A stretch of 64,000 bases of DNA from Paenibacillus montanisoli. GTDB taxonomy: Bacteria; Bacillota; Bacilli; Paenibacillales; Paenibacillaceae. The stretch covers positions 248,001 through 312,000 of the forward strand of contig NZ_QLUW01000001.1 of assembly GCF_003268025.1 (NCBI RefSeq). Direction: 5' to 3'. The notes beneath the pieces were generated by a model, which saw nothing but the letters and a program-made list of their open reading frames with translations, made no database searches and was not told where the DNA came from. A program made the translations under genes and the position numbers. Shown one piece after another: positions 52,536 through 60,822 of this stretch. Each line of letters begins with the position of its first letter. The stretch's first letter is position 1.

Positions 52536-53756
52536 GTGGCAAAGATCACAGGCGTAAAATGTATCCGCACACGGCATGACGGCAGCTGGACGATTGTGAA
52601 GGTAACGACGGATCAGGACGGATTATACGGCATCGGCTCGGCGACGGACATGTATAATCCGGAAGCGGTCGTACAAGTGGTGGAGCAGCTGTTCGCTCCG
52701 CAGCTGATCGGCAGAAACGCAAGCCAAATCGAGGACATCTGGCAAATGATGCATACGAGCGGCTACTGGCGCCACGGCTCCATTACGCAGACCGCGATCG
52801 GCGGCATCGATATGGCGCTGTGGGACATTAAGGGCAAAGAGGCGAATTTGCCGGTGTACCAGCTGCTCGGCGGCGCCTGCCGGTCGGCCGTGCCGTGCTA
52901 CGGCCATGCGGACGGCCGCGATATCGAGGAGCTGACCGAGGCGGTGCACCGCTATGCGGAGGAGGGCTACACGGTCATCCGATGCCAGCTTGGTTCATAC
53001 GGCGGCGGCGGATTCCTTCCGGTTTCCAAAGCGAACGTGCCGAATCCAAGCTGGTCGGCTAACGTGTTCAATGAAGCGATTTATATGAACGCCATTCCGG
53101 CCATGTTCGAGAAAATGCGTCTCACCTTCGGCAATGACATCCAGTTTACGCATGACGTGCACTCCCATTTGCAGCCGATTGCCGCTGTCCAGCTCTCCAG
53201 GAGGCTGGATCCGTATCAGTTATTTTTCCTTGAGGATGTGCTGCCGCCGGAGCAAATCGGCTGGTACCGCCAATTGCGTCAGCAATCCTCGACGCCGCAA
53301 GCGGTCGGCGAGCTGTTCACGACGCCGCATGAATGGACCGATCTCATTACGGAGCGGCTTATCGACTTCATCCGCGTACGCGTATCCAAAGGCGGCGGCA
53401 TCAGCGCCTGCCGCAAGCTGGCCGCGCTCGGGGAGACGTTCGGCGTGCGCACCGCTTGGCAGGAGGGCGGGGAGAACGACCCTGTCAACCAAGCGGCGGC
53501 CGTACATCTGGACCGCGCGGTGTGGAATTTTGGCATCCAGGAAATCAACCATTTCAGAGATGCGGAGTGTGAAGCGTTCCCGGGCCATGTCGAGCGCAGA
53601 GGCGGCTATCTCTACTTGTCCGAGAAGCCGGGGCTCGGCGTCGATATCGACGAAGAGAAAGCTGCGCTGCTCGTAGACGAGAAGTGGAACAAGACGGCTT
53701 ATCACAAGCCGTATTCGCTGGATCGCAGGCCGGACGGCACGTTGGTTAGACCATAG
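52536..53756 (+). CDS. Enolase-superfamily sugar-acid dehydratase, ManD/RspA-like
   Basis: Protein of 406 residues. The capping domain is followed by a barrel with metal ligands in FTHDVHSHLQ (Asp, with the paired His), FFLEDVLPPEQ (Glu) and AVGELFTTPHEW (Glu). The stretch LLGGACRSAVPCYGHADGRD with EGYTVIRCQ is characteristic of the D-mannonate/D-gluconate dehydratase (ManD) branch. In that branch a catalytic His usually follows in TAWHG; here the position reads TAWQEGG, so activity or specificity may differ. GTG 52536 is chosen because CGGAGGA lies eight bases upstream and earlier in-frame starts have none. It is the first gene of a sugar-acid cluster. Confidence 0.82.
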   Translation: MAKITGVKCIRTRHDGSWTIVKVTTDQDGLYGIGSATDMYNPEAVVQVVEQLFAPQLIGRNASQIEDIWQMMHTSGYWRHGSITQTAIGGIDMALWDIKGKEANLPVYQLLGGACRSAVPCYGHADGRDIEELTEAVHRYAEEGYTVIRCQLGSYGGGGFLPVSKANVPNPSWSANVFNEAIYMNAIPAMFEKMRLTFGNDIQFTHDVHSHLQPIAAVQLSRRLDPYQLFFLEDVLPPEQIGWYRQLRQQSSTPQAVGELFTTPHEWTDLITERLIDFIRVRVSKGGGISACRKLAALGETFGVRTAWQEGGENDPVNQAAAVHLDRAVWNFGIQEINHFRDAECEAFPGHVERRGGYLYLSEKPGLGVDIDEEKAALLVDEKWNKTAYHKPYSLDRRPDGTLVRP

Positions 53757-53772
53757 CGGGGAGGGCGATACG

Positions 53773-54615
53773 ATGAAAACGATAGCTGTAACCGGAGCAA
53801 GCGGGAAGCTGGGCGGATGGGTCGTCGGCGAGCTTCTGAATCAGGGATATACGGTCGTTGCGCTGGATAACCGGAGATCCGACAAGCTCCGCTGCCGGCA
53901 GATCACGGTCGACCTGGGGAACCTCGGGCAAGTCATCGGAGGCGTGAACGGCGCCGACGCGATCATTCATTTGGCGGCCATTCCCGCGCCTGTTTCCTAT
54001 ACGAATGAATTTATTTTCTCAAATAATGTCCAGTCGACTTACAACGTGATGGAGGCGGCTTCTGTGCTGGGCATCCAGAAGGTCGTGCACGGCTCGAGCG
54101 AATCCTCGTACGGCTTCGCCTGGGCGCCGAAGAGGTTCGATCCGGATTATTTTCCGGTCGACGAGGCGCATCCGCAGCTTCCGCAGGAATGCTACGGTCT
54201 GTCGAAGATCGTGAACGAGCAGACGGGCGAGATGTTCCACCGCCGCACCGGCATGCAGGTCGCCGCGATGCGCTACTCGCTGATCGCGACCCCGGATGAG
54301 CTGCGATCGTTCGGGGAGCGGATCCAGCAGCCGGAGAGTTTCAAAAAAATTCTGTGGAGCTATATCGATGTGCGGGACGCCGTCTCCGCCACGCTCGCGG
54401 CATTGACGACGGACGGCTATGGCGCGGTGTCGCTCAACATAACGAGCAGCGATACGCTTAGCGATTGGGAGACGGAGCGGCTGCTCCGGGAATTTTATCC
54501 CGAGGTGCGCGACCTTAGAAGAAGCTTCAAGGGGCGCGAAGCGATCGTCAGCAATGAGGCGGCTCGCCGGGTGCTGAACTGGCAGCCGGAGTATTCATGG
54601 AAGGATTCGCAGTAG
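53773..54615 (+). CDS. NAD-dependent epimerase/dehydratase-family protein
   Basis: Extended short-chain dehydrogenase of 280 residues. Cofactor motif TGASGKLGG at 8-16; LDNRRSDK after strand 2 indicates NAD; IHLAAIPAP and the catalytic Ser/Tyr/Lys in HGSSESSYG and ECYGLSKIVNEQ. It starts 16 bp after the dehydratase stop with GGGGAGGGCG upstream, so the two are co-transcribed. Given the neighbours it may oxidise a uronate or hexose (uronate-dehydrogenase-like) or epimerise the sugar before dehydration; the sequence does not decide. A 51-bp repeat array follows its stop. Confidence 0.85.
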   Translation: MKTIAVTGASGKLGGWVVGELLNQGYTVVALDNRRSDKLRCRQITVDLGNLGQVIGGVNGADAIIHLAAIPAPVSYTNEFIFSNNVQSTYNVMEAASVLGIQKVVHGSSESSYGFAWAPKRFDPDYFPVDEAHPQLPQECYGLSKIVNEQTGEMFHRRTGMQVAAMRYSLIATPDELRSFGERIQQPESFKKILWSYIDVRDAVSATLAALTTDGYGAVSLNITSSDTLSDWETERLLREFYPEVRDLRRSFKGREAIVSNEAARRVLNWQPEYSWKDSQ

Positions 54616-54663
54616 ATGGCATGCGGGGCTCCTCTATGGGCAGAAGGGTTCCTTTTTGCAAGA

Positions 54664-54833
54664 GGTGCTCCAGGTGCACCACATTGCCTGAAATGCGGCG
54701 AAATAGGAGAATGTAGTGCTCTAGGTGCACCTCATTGCCTGGGATACGGCGAAATAGGAGAATGTGGTGCTCTGGGTGCACCACATTGCCTGAAATGCGG
54801 CGAAATAGGAGAATGTGGTGCTCTGGGTGCACC
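54664..54833. repeat. 51-bp tandem repeat array, three full copies plus a partial
   Basis: Units begin at 54664, 54715, 54766 and 54817 (partial) with (G/A)GTGCTC(C/T)(A/G/T)GGTGCAC. The period is exactly 51 bp. An ungapped alignment anchored on the shared GCTCTGGG matches the 48309 unit at roughly two thirds of positions, so the arrays are related. Each unit can form the hairpin GTGGTGC/GCACCAC. Located directly behind the epimerase gene, with only 60 bp to the next ribosome site. Frames through it are open but show no start signal. Confidence 0.85.
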
Positions 54834-54906
54834 ACTATTAGAGATTCACTATTAATGGATTTAGATGCTATAATTGGCATAAATCTACTTAAGAGGTGAT
54901 GGGTTC

Positions 54907-55644
54907 GTGCTAGGAAGAAGCGGCAATCCAACGTTGAACGACAAGTCGTTCGAGCAATCCGGCCATTATAGCGGCTCTGGTCGTATGACGATTGAAGGTA
55001 CGGTGAATAAGGCTTTTATTACGCTAGCGATTTTGCTTGGCGGGGCATTTGCAACCTGGTCGATGTACTTTAATGGGCAAAATGTAACCCCATACGCTGT
55101 AGGCGGCGCGATCGGGGGGCTGATTCTGGCGCTGATCATCAGCTTCAAGCCGACGACGGCTCCGTTTCTGGTTCCGGTTTATGGCGCGCTGGAAGGCGCT
55201 TTTCTCGGCGCGTTGTCCGCAACATACGAAGGGGCTTACAACGGCATTACGCTGCAAGCCGCGCTCATTACGATGTGCGTCTTTATCGCGCTTCTGCTCG
55301 CCTATAAGACAAGGCTGATCAAAGCGACCGAGAATTTCAAGCTGGGTGTATTCGCCGCAACCGCAGGCATTGCGCTCGTTTATCTTGTCAGCATCGTGCT
55401 CGGCCTGTTCGGCGTAGCGGTCCCTTACTTGCACGACAACAGCTTGATCGGTATCGGGATTTCGCTGGTAATCGTCATTGTCGCTGCCCTGAATCTCGTG
55501 CTCGATTTCGATTTCATCGAGCAGGGGGCGCAGCGCGGGGCCCCGAAGTTCATGGAATGGTACGGCGCATTCGGGCTGATGGTCACGCTGGTGTGGCTGT
55601 ATATCGAGATATTGCGCTTGCTTTCGAAGCTTCGCAGCCGCTAG
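54907..55644 (+). CDS. Bax inhibitor-1/YccA-family membrane protein
   Basis: Protein of 245 residues with seven membrane helices, the topology of the BI-1/TMBIM family. It is the bacterial YccA-like subgroup with a soluble N-terminus (MLGRSGNPTLND) and the FLVPVYGALEGAFLGALSATYE helix pair. The C-terminal block FDFIEQGAQRGAPKFMEWYGAFGL contains the acidic pair that senses pH or calcium in relatives. GTG start after AAGAGGTGATGGGTTC. It interrupts the sugar-acid genes and probably has its own housekeeping role. Confidence 0.88.
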   Translation: MLGRSGNPTLNDKSFEQSGHYSGSGRMTIEGTVNKAFITLAILLGGAFATWSMYFNGQNVTPYAVGGAIGGLILALIISFKPTTAPFLVPVYGALEGAFLGALSATYEGAYNGITLQAALITMCVFIALLLAYKTRLIKATENFKLGVFAATAGIALVYLVSIVLGLFGVAVPYLHDNSLIGIGISLVIVIVAALNLVLDFDFIEQGAQRGAPKFMEWYGAFGLMVTLVWLYIEILRLLSKLRSR

Positions 55645-55761
55645 GTTAGTAGCTTAAAGAGAATCATTGCTTCTATACCGCTTATGCTCATCATTACGTC
55701 CTGTCAGAAACTCATTGAGAAAGGCGTTTCTTTCACAGAATTGAAAGGGTAGGGGATCGAA

Positions 55762-56535
55762 TTGGCACGTAAAGTTGCACTAGTAACCGGAGCCGGACGC
55801 GGGATCGGCAGAGGCATTGCGATTGCCTTTGCCCGTTCCGGGTACGATGTATGCGTGAACTATAATCAGAGCGCGGACAAGGCGAAAGAAGTCGTTCAGG
55901 AGCTGCTCCAGCTTGGCGTAAGAGCGGAAGCGATTCAAGGCGATATTTCGAAGCTAGAGGGGATTCAGTCGTTGTACGATCAGTTCCGGGAACAGTTCGG
56001 CCGGATCGACGTGCTGGTCAATAACTCCGGCATTACGCGGATGAAGCCGTTTCTGGAGACGACGCCGGAGCTGTTCGATGAGGTTTTCAATACGGACATG
56101 AAGGGACTGTATTTCTGCTCTCAGCAGGCAGCGCGCCTCATGGTCGAGCAGGGCACGAAGGGCGTCATCATCAATATCAGCTCTAACCATGCGGAAGGCT
56201 GTTGGGCGAATTCGACCGTCTATGCCGCCGCGAAGGCCGGGGTCAACAAGCTGACGAAGAACATGGCTCTGGACCTGGCGCCTCACGGGATTCGGGTTGT
56301 CGGCATCGCTCCGGGCTATACGAATAATGGCTGGGCGGACGGAAGCGAGCGTGCTCAGAAGATCGTTGAAAATATTTCATCGCGTATACCGCTCGGACGG
56401 TTTTGCACGCCAATCGAGGTGGGCGAAGCCGCGGTATTCCTCTCCTCGGAGAGTGCCGGCTATATGACGGGAACGACCATGTTCATGGACGGCGGCGCGC
56501 TGCTTCCGGTATGGGCGGAGAAGGGATCCAACTAG
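55762..56535 (+). CDS. Short-chain dehydrogenase/reductase
   Basis: Classical SDR of 257 residues. Cofactor site TGAGRGIGRG at 9-18, LVNNSGITR at about 87-95, catalytic Ser in NISSNHAEG and the YxxxK in VYAAAKAGVNK, C-terminal YMTGTTMFMDGGALLP. A basic residue is not obvious after strand 2, so NAD is likely. TTG start after TAGGGGATCGAA. It precedes the galactonate-dehydratase-like gene by 55 bp; a sugar or sugar-acid dehydrogenase role (glucose/galactose-type or ketogluconate reductase) fits the context. Confidence 0.88.
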   Translation: MARKVALVTGAGRGIGRGIAIAFARSGYDVCVNYNQSADKAKEVVQELLQLGVRAEAIQGDISKLEGIQSLYDQFREQFGRIDVLVNNSGITRMKPFLETTPELFDEVFNTDMKGLYFCSQQAARLMVEQGTKGVIINISSNHAEGCWANSTVYAAAKAGVNKLTKNMALDLAPHGIRVVGIAPGYTNNGWADGSERAQKIVENISSRIPLGRFCTPIEVGEAAVFLSSESAGYMTGTTMFMDGGALLPVWAEKGSN

Positions 56536-56590
56536 CAAATCCAAAATATGTTACTAAGTTCAAATCCAAGTCCAAGGAGATGCTCGAGCT

Positions 56591-57724
56591 GTGAAAATAA
56601 CAGATATGAAGCTGTTCCATGTGAAACCGCGCTGGCTGTTCTTGAAAATCGAAACCGATGAGGGCATCGTCGGCTGGGGCGAGCCGATTGTCGAAGGGCG
56701 TGCCCTTACGGTCGCTACGGCGGTAGAAGAACTGAAGCGTTACCTGATCGGCGAGGATCCGCTGCGCATTGAGCATCATTGGCAAGTCATGTACCGCGGC
56801 TCGTTTTATCGCGGAGGCCCGGTGCTCGTCAGCGCCATTAGCGGAATCGAGCAGGCGCTGTGGGATATTAAAGGCAAATTCTATGGATTGCCTGTCTATG
56901 AGATGCTTGGCGGCAAAGTGCGCGATAAAATCCGCATGTACTGCCACTGCGGCGGCGAAACGCCGGAGGCGTTCGCGGCCAATGCGAAGCGCCGGGTGGA
57001 AGCGGGCTTTAACGCGATTAAGACTGGCGTGGACGCACCTGTGCGCCAGGTCGATTCGCTGGCCTTCGTCGAAAGCCAAGTGGCCAAGTTCGCAGCTGCC
57101 CGCGAGGCCGTTGGCAGCGGCGTAGACATCGCCATCGATTTCCACGGCCGCGTCAGCCCGGCCATGGCGATTCGGCTTGCGGCGGCGTTGGAGCCGTATT
57201 ATCCGATGTTTATCGAGGAGCCGTGCCTGCCGGAGAATGCGGATGCCCTCCTGCGCGTCGCGCAATCGACGAGCATCCCGATCGCAACCGGCGAGCGTCT
57301 GTTTACCCGCTGGGGCTTCCGCGATGTGCTGGAGAAGGGAGCCGTTGCGATCGTGCAGCCGGACCTTTGCCACGCAGGCGGCATTTTCGAAGGGCGCAAA
57401 ATCGCCGCGATGGCGGAAACCTACTACGCCACCATCGCGCCGCACAACCCGCTGGGGCCGATTTCGCTCGCATCTTGCCTGCAGCTGGATGCGTGCACGC
57501 CGAACTTCCTGATCCAGGAGCATCCGTCCATGGCGGAGAAATGGGATCTCGGCGAAGGCTACTTGAACAAGCCGTTTGAAGTCATTGACGGCCATGTCGC
57601 CGTCCCTCAGGGACCGGGCCTTGGCATTGAAATCAATGAAGAAGCGCTCATTGAGCGCAGCTACAGCGGCGACTGGGATACTCCGCGCCTAGCCTACGAC
57701 GACGGCTCGTTCGCAGAGTGGTAA
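56591..57724 (+). CDS. dgoD: Galactonate dehydratase-like enolase-superfamily enzyme
   Basis: Protein of 377 residues with the DgoD signature order: WGEPIVEGRA in the cap domain, DIAIDFHGRVSPAMA (Asp and catalytic His), FIEEPCLPEN (Glu), ATGERLFTRW (Glu), QPDLCHAGGI, and the second catalytic His in IAPHNPLGPI. D-galactonate dehydratase removes water to give 2-keto-3-deoxygalactonate. All ligands are present, so it should be active. GTG start with AAGGAG upstream. It ends the cluster with a strong terminator. The KDG(al) kinase and aldolase needed next are not in the window. Confidence 0.82.
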   Translation: MKITDMKLFHVKPRWLFLKIETDEGIVGWGEPIVEGRALTVATAVEELKRYLIGEDPLRIEHHWQVMYRGSFYRGGPVLVSAISGIEQALWDIKGKFYGLPVYEMLGGKVRDKIRMYCHCGGETPEAFAANAKRRVEAGFNAIKTGVDAPVRQVDSLAFVESQVAKFAAAREAVGSGVDIAIDFHGRVSPAMAIRLAAALEPYYPMFIEEPCLPENADALLRVAQSTSIPIATGERLFTRWGFRDVLEKGAVAIVQPDLCHAGGIFEGRKIAAMAETYYATIAPHNPLGPISLASCLQLDACTPNFLIQEHPSMAEKWDLGEGYLNKPFEVIDGHVAVPQGPGLGIEINEEALIERSYSGDWDTPRLAYDDGSFAEW

Positions 57725-57745
57725 GTAGATTTAGAAATTAAATAT

Positions 57746-57792
57746 AAAGCCTGTATCGACGATTACTCGGTAATCGAAGATACAGGCTTTTT
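57746..57792 (+). terminator. Rho-independent terminator of the sugar-acid cluster
   Basis: AAAGCCTGTATC pairs with GATACAGGCTTT, with an inner helix CGATTACTCGGTAATCG, and is followed by TTC. Confidence 0.9.
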
Positions 57793-57939
57793 CCCATTTC
57801 AGGCAGCCCGTCCGCGGCGAGCGCCCCGAGTCGGATTAAGCTGGGCATTGTGAGCCGCTCCGCATTCGAGGTAAGATATATAGGCAAGCAAACTTCGGAC
57901 CGGCGCGGCTTAAGCCCGTTCCGAGCGAAAGGTGTCGGT

Positions 57940-59058
57940 ATGCTGACGTTTTACTTGTTTCCGATCTCATATGCGTTTCTGAGCTTTCCGGTCGCGGCGC
58001 TTCTGTTCACGCTGCCGTTCCTGCTCGTGCAATACCGGCGGCACGGGTACGTGAATAAGTACCGGGCGCTGCTGCTCTATCTGTTTCTGCTATATATAAT
58101 GAACGCGGTTTACCTGATTCTGCTGCCGCTCCCGCCGAGCGTTCACAACGAACCGCCGTCCGTCTCTTACGCGCAGTGGGTCCCGTTCCATTTCGTGCTC
58201 GACATCTTGAAGGAGACCGGAGTCGACTGGGAGCGGCCTTCAACATACCTCCGTCTGCTGAAGGAAAGGGCGCTGCTGCAGGTCGTGTTCAACGTGCTGC
58301 TGACCGTGCCGTTCGGCATGTTCTTGCGTTATTATTTCCGGACCGGCTGGCTGAAGTGCCTGCTGCTGACCCTCGGGCTCTCGCTCTTCTTCGAAGTGAC
58401 GCAGGTGACGGGCATCTACGGAATCTACGACTATCCATACCGGCTGTTCGACGTCGACGACGCGATGACGAACACGGCTGGCGGGATGTTGGGCTTCGTG
58501 GCCGCCGACTGGCTGTCTTCGCGGCTGCCCCACATCGACAAGCTTGACGAGTACGTCGATTTGGCGGCGAAGCGCGTGTCGTACACCCGCCGGGGGCTGG
58601 CGTTCCTGATCGATTGGTTCGTGCTGAATCCGGTTATGGCGGTGCTTGCGGTCTTGAACGTCCCTGTGCCGTACGTCATTGCAATCGCGGCTTACTTCAT
58701 CGTCCTGCCTTATTTCAGCAACGGGCAGACGCTCGGCAAATGGTTCGTCCGCATCCGCGTACGCGGAACCGGCAACCAGCTGCGGCTGCGCGAACTGTTG
58801 ATCCGGTACGGTCTGCTCTACGGCGTCGTCGGAGGAGCAAACGCGCTTATGGTCAGCATCGGCGCTCGCGGGGGAGGCAGCTCAATTGCCATTCTACCAT
58901 TACTGTTGGCCGTCTTCGCGGTCAACGCCGTCTTTGGCATTCACCTAGTCATGTGCCTGTTCAACCGAAAGCGAAAGCTGTTCTACGAGCGGCGCAGCGG
59001 TACCGGCCACGTCATCACGCAGAAACCAGTAAAGTCCGGCCGTAAGAACGCCGGGTAA
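57940..59058 (+). CDS. VanZ/RDD-domain membrane protein
   Basis: Protein of 372 residues. A VanZ-like domain of about five helices (about 10-210) includes VPFGMFLRYYF, FEVTQVTGIYG and LFDVDDAMTNTAGG, the family's conserved acidic cluster. It is followed by an RDD domain (about 230-350) with RRGLAFLIDWFVLNP and GQTLGKWFVRIRV. This VanZ-RDD fusion is common in Bacillales. The ATG at 57940 is preferred to an earlier GTG-type start because it directly precedes the first helix and has GAAAGGTG upstream. VanZ proteins give modest teicoplanin protection in some hosts, but the chromosomal family role is unknown. Confidence 0.85.
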   Translation: MLTFYLFPISYAFLSFPVAALLFTLPFLLVQYRRHGYVNKYRALLLYLFLLYIMNAVYLILLPLPPSVHNEPPSVSYAQWVPFHFVLDILKETGVDWERPSTYLRLLKERALLQVVFNVLLTVPFGMFLRYYFRTGWLKCLLLTLGLSLFFEVTQVTGIYGIYDYPYRLFDVDDAMTNTAGGMLGFVAADWLSSRLPHIDKLDEYVDLAAKRVSYTRRGLAFLIDWFVLNPVMAVLAVLNVPVPYVIAIAAYFIVLPYFSNGQTLGKWFVRIRVRGTGNQLRLRELLIRYGLLYGVVGGANALMVSIGARGGGSSIAILPLLLAVFAVNAVFGIHLVMCLFNRKRKLFYERRSGTGHVITQKPVKSGRKNAG

Positions 59059-59138
59059 AGCCTGTCGGGCGACAAAATCGTTTGGCACGAACTTTCACAT
59101 GCTGAAGCGGGCACGACTGCTCTAACGCATATCGAAAA

Positions 59139-59168
59139 CGCGGGCGCGCCACATGGTGCGCCCGCTTT
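59139..59168 (+). terminator. Rho-independent terminator
   Basis: GCGGGCGC pairs with GCGCCCGC, with CGCCACATGGT between, followed by TTTTATT. It ends the VanZ/RDD gene. Nothing else was seen up to 59279. Confidence 0.85.
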
Positions 59169-59279
59169 TATTATGATGGGAACGATTGACAATAACGTAA
59201 TCGCTTCGTCGAATAATCTAACAATATGGCACCGAGGAGGTGACATACTACTTAAAACGCAAGTTGACCTTCGCGTACC

Positions 59280-59648
59280 CTAGAGCGCCTCGCCGAAGTA
59301 AATTGTATGTCCCTGATCGTCCTCAATCACAAACTCCTTCGTGCTCCATTGCGTCTCATGCACGTCCTTGATCAGATGAACTCCGCGGGCCTTCAACGTC
59401 TCGGCCAAGGCAGCGGCATCGTCCGTTTGCAGGTAGAGATGGAAATGCTCGCCTTCTTTCGTATATGCGATTGAGGGGTCCTGTTCGCAAACGGACTTGA
59501 GGTGGAAGACCTGATTGTTTGCACGAATGCCTGCATAGAAATCTTCATAGCGGAACGCGAGTTCCAAGCCTATCCGCGTGGTGTAGAATCGTATGGAGCT
59601 CTCGAGATTCATCGTTCGCAGTTGCGGAATAACTCCCGTTATTTTCAT
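59280..59648 (-). CDS. Glyoxalase/bleomycin-resistance (VOC) protein
   Basis: Protein of 122 residues with the VOC beta-alpha-beta-beta-beta pairs: MNLESSIRFYTTRIGLELAF at the start, EHFHLYLQTDDAAALAETLK in the second half and the C-terminal FVIEDDQGHTIYFGE. Metal ligands are possible at His/Glu in these strands. ATG after AGGAGGAGAAAA. A generic small-molecule-binding or lyase/dioxygenase fold; the substrate cannot be read. Confidence 0.87.
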   Translation of the reverse strand: MKITGVIPQLRTMNLESSIRFYTTRIGLELAFRYEDFYAGIRANNQVFHLKSVCEQDPSIAYTKEGEHFHLYLQTDDAAALAETLKARGVHLIKDVHETQWSTKEFVIEDDQGHTIYFGEAL

Positions 59649-59840
59649 TTTTCTCCTCCTACTAGATGGTTAATTCGATTCGAATGCCAAGCATCTTAGC
59701 TTGTTCCTAATTATATCATCCGTTGATCTTCCATTATGAGATTGTTGGAAAGTTGGATACCGAACCAACACGTTCTGACATTCTTTTCAACGGATTTCCA
59801 ATATAATGTTACATGAAGACGTTAGTATTGGGGGAGCGGT

Positions 59841-59999
59841 ATGGAAAACTATTTACACTATCGCGTATGGTACAAATCCAATGGACGTTTCAACAACAAA
59901 ATCATTTATGGACCTACGATTAAAACTCCCGGTGATGCTTTATCTTTTTTTAAAAAGCTCTATAGCATCGAACCAACTCATGCCGAATTGATCTCGTAA
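59841..59999 (+). CDS. Small hypothetical protein (52 residues)
   Basis: Short gene starting ATG-GAA-AAC with GGGGAGCGGT just upstream and a TATAAT box at 59802-59807. It encodes 52 residues, basic and aromatic (YLHYRVWYKSNGRF..., ending THAELIS). A terminator-like hairpin follows at 60030. The start signal, promoter box and terminator together support a real gene. No family recognised. Confidence 0.5.
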   Translation: MENYLHYRVWYKSNGRFNNKIIYGPTIKTPGDALSFFKKLYSIEPTHAELIS

Positions 60000-60029
60000 A
60001 ATCGGGTACGTTAGTTTCAGTGAATCATG

Positions 60030-60061
60030 GGGGCAGTTTGCGAACCGCAGCTGCTCTTTTT
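60030..60061 (+). terminator. Probable terminator of the 52-residue gene
   Basis: GGGCAGTTTGC pairs imperfectly with GCAGCTGCTC and runs into TTTTT. Confidence 0.5.
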
Positions 60062-60183
60062 CCATTGCGCTGACAGGCGGTTTAGTTCCAATAAATACAA
60101 CAATTCTCTATACAACTTTTCTTGATTTAAAGCGTTTAAAACCGAGGCAACTATTATCACTGGACTTGGAAGGAAAATAAATA

Positions 60184-60726
60184 ATGAACCAATATAAATT
60201 GAGTGATATTGCGACACAAATTGCAGTTCATTCTTTTCTGAAAGAGGAATGGCATGATGAGATAGCACAAGCTAAGGAGTATGTATACAAAACAGTAGAT
60301 ATTATTGGGACCAATAATAGTGCATTAAGAAATCCTCTAAATCTTGACGAAGACGTTTTTTATTTTAGAGATAGGGAATATCCATTGACGGGACAAGAAA
60401 TGATTTCAGGGGATTATTTACTATTTAAATATATTGGTCACAACGGAGATATGTTTATTAATGAATGTATTTCTATTGATGAGTTGGAAGATGAAATCAC
60501 TGGTGGCGGAGGGATAACCAACACATTTACAACATTTCAAATCCCCATTGTTATGGGGAAAGTTCGCCACTACACGATCACATTTATAAATGGGATCGAC
60601 GGTCAGGAATATAACTTTGTTAAGGGTATTCACGATGCGTTACCAGAATGGGATTATGAAAATGAGCAGCCAGGCGAAGTGTTTTTTGAAATTTCAAAAG
60701 TAAAGATACATTGGCTTAACTCATAG
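60184..60726 (+). CDS. Hypothetical protein, acidic, 180 residues
   Basis: Protein of 180 residues, no signal peptide or membrane helix, strongly acidic and AT-rich in codon choice compared with the sugar-acid cluster. It has regular alpha and beta stretches (IAVHSFLKEEWHDEIAQAKE helix; FQIPIVMGKVRHYTITFING strands). A motif FYFRDREYPLTGQEM lies near 60. GGAAGGAAAATAAATA precedes the ATG. I do not recognise the family; its length and composition resemble immunity-type or SMI1-like small proteins, but that is a guess. It converges on the MFS gene. Confidence 0.6.
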   Translation: MNQYKLSDIATQIAVHSFLKEEWHDEIAQAKEYVYKTVDIIGTNNSALRNPLNLDEDVFYFRDREYPLTGQEMISGDYLLFKYIGHNGDMFINECISIDELEDEITGGGGITNTFTTFQIPIVMGKVRHYTITFINGIDGQEYNFVKGIHDALPEWDYENEQPGEVFFEISKVKIHWLNS

Positions 60727-60759
60727 ACTAGTTGAAGTTATGACGGCTTTATTAGTTAT

Positions 60760-60800
60760 CGGATCAAGCTCTTGTCATTCGGGTGCAAGAACTTGATCCG
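60760..60800. terminator. Long hairpin between convergent genes
   Basis: CGGATCAAGCTCTTG pairs with CAAGAACTTGATCCG (one mismatch) around an 11-nt loop. It lies between the convergent hypothetical gene and MFS gene; T tracts are short on both strands. Confidence 0.65.
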
Positions 60801-60822
60801 ATTCCCGATTTGTTGGCAGTTC

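Noticed and set aside
56483-57595. 370-codon minus-strand frame
   Set aside because: Antisense to the galactonate-dehydratase-like gene, whose motifs are complete.
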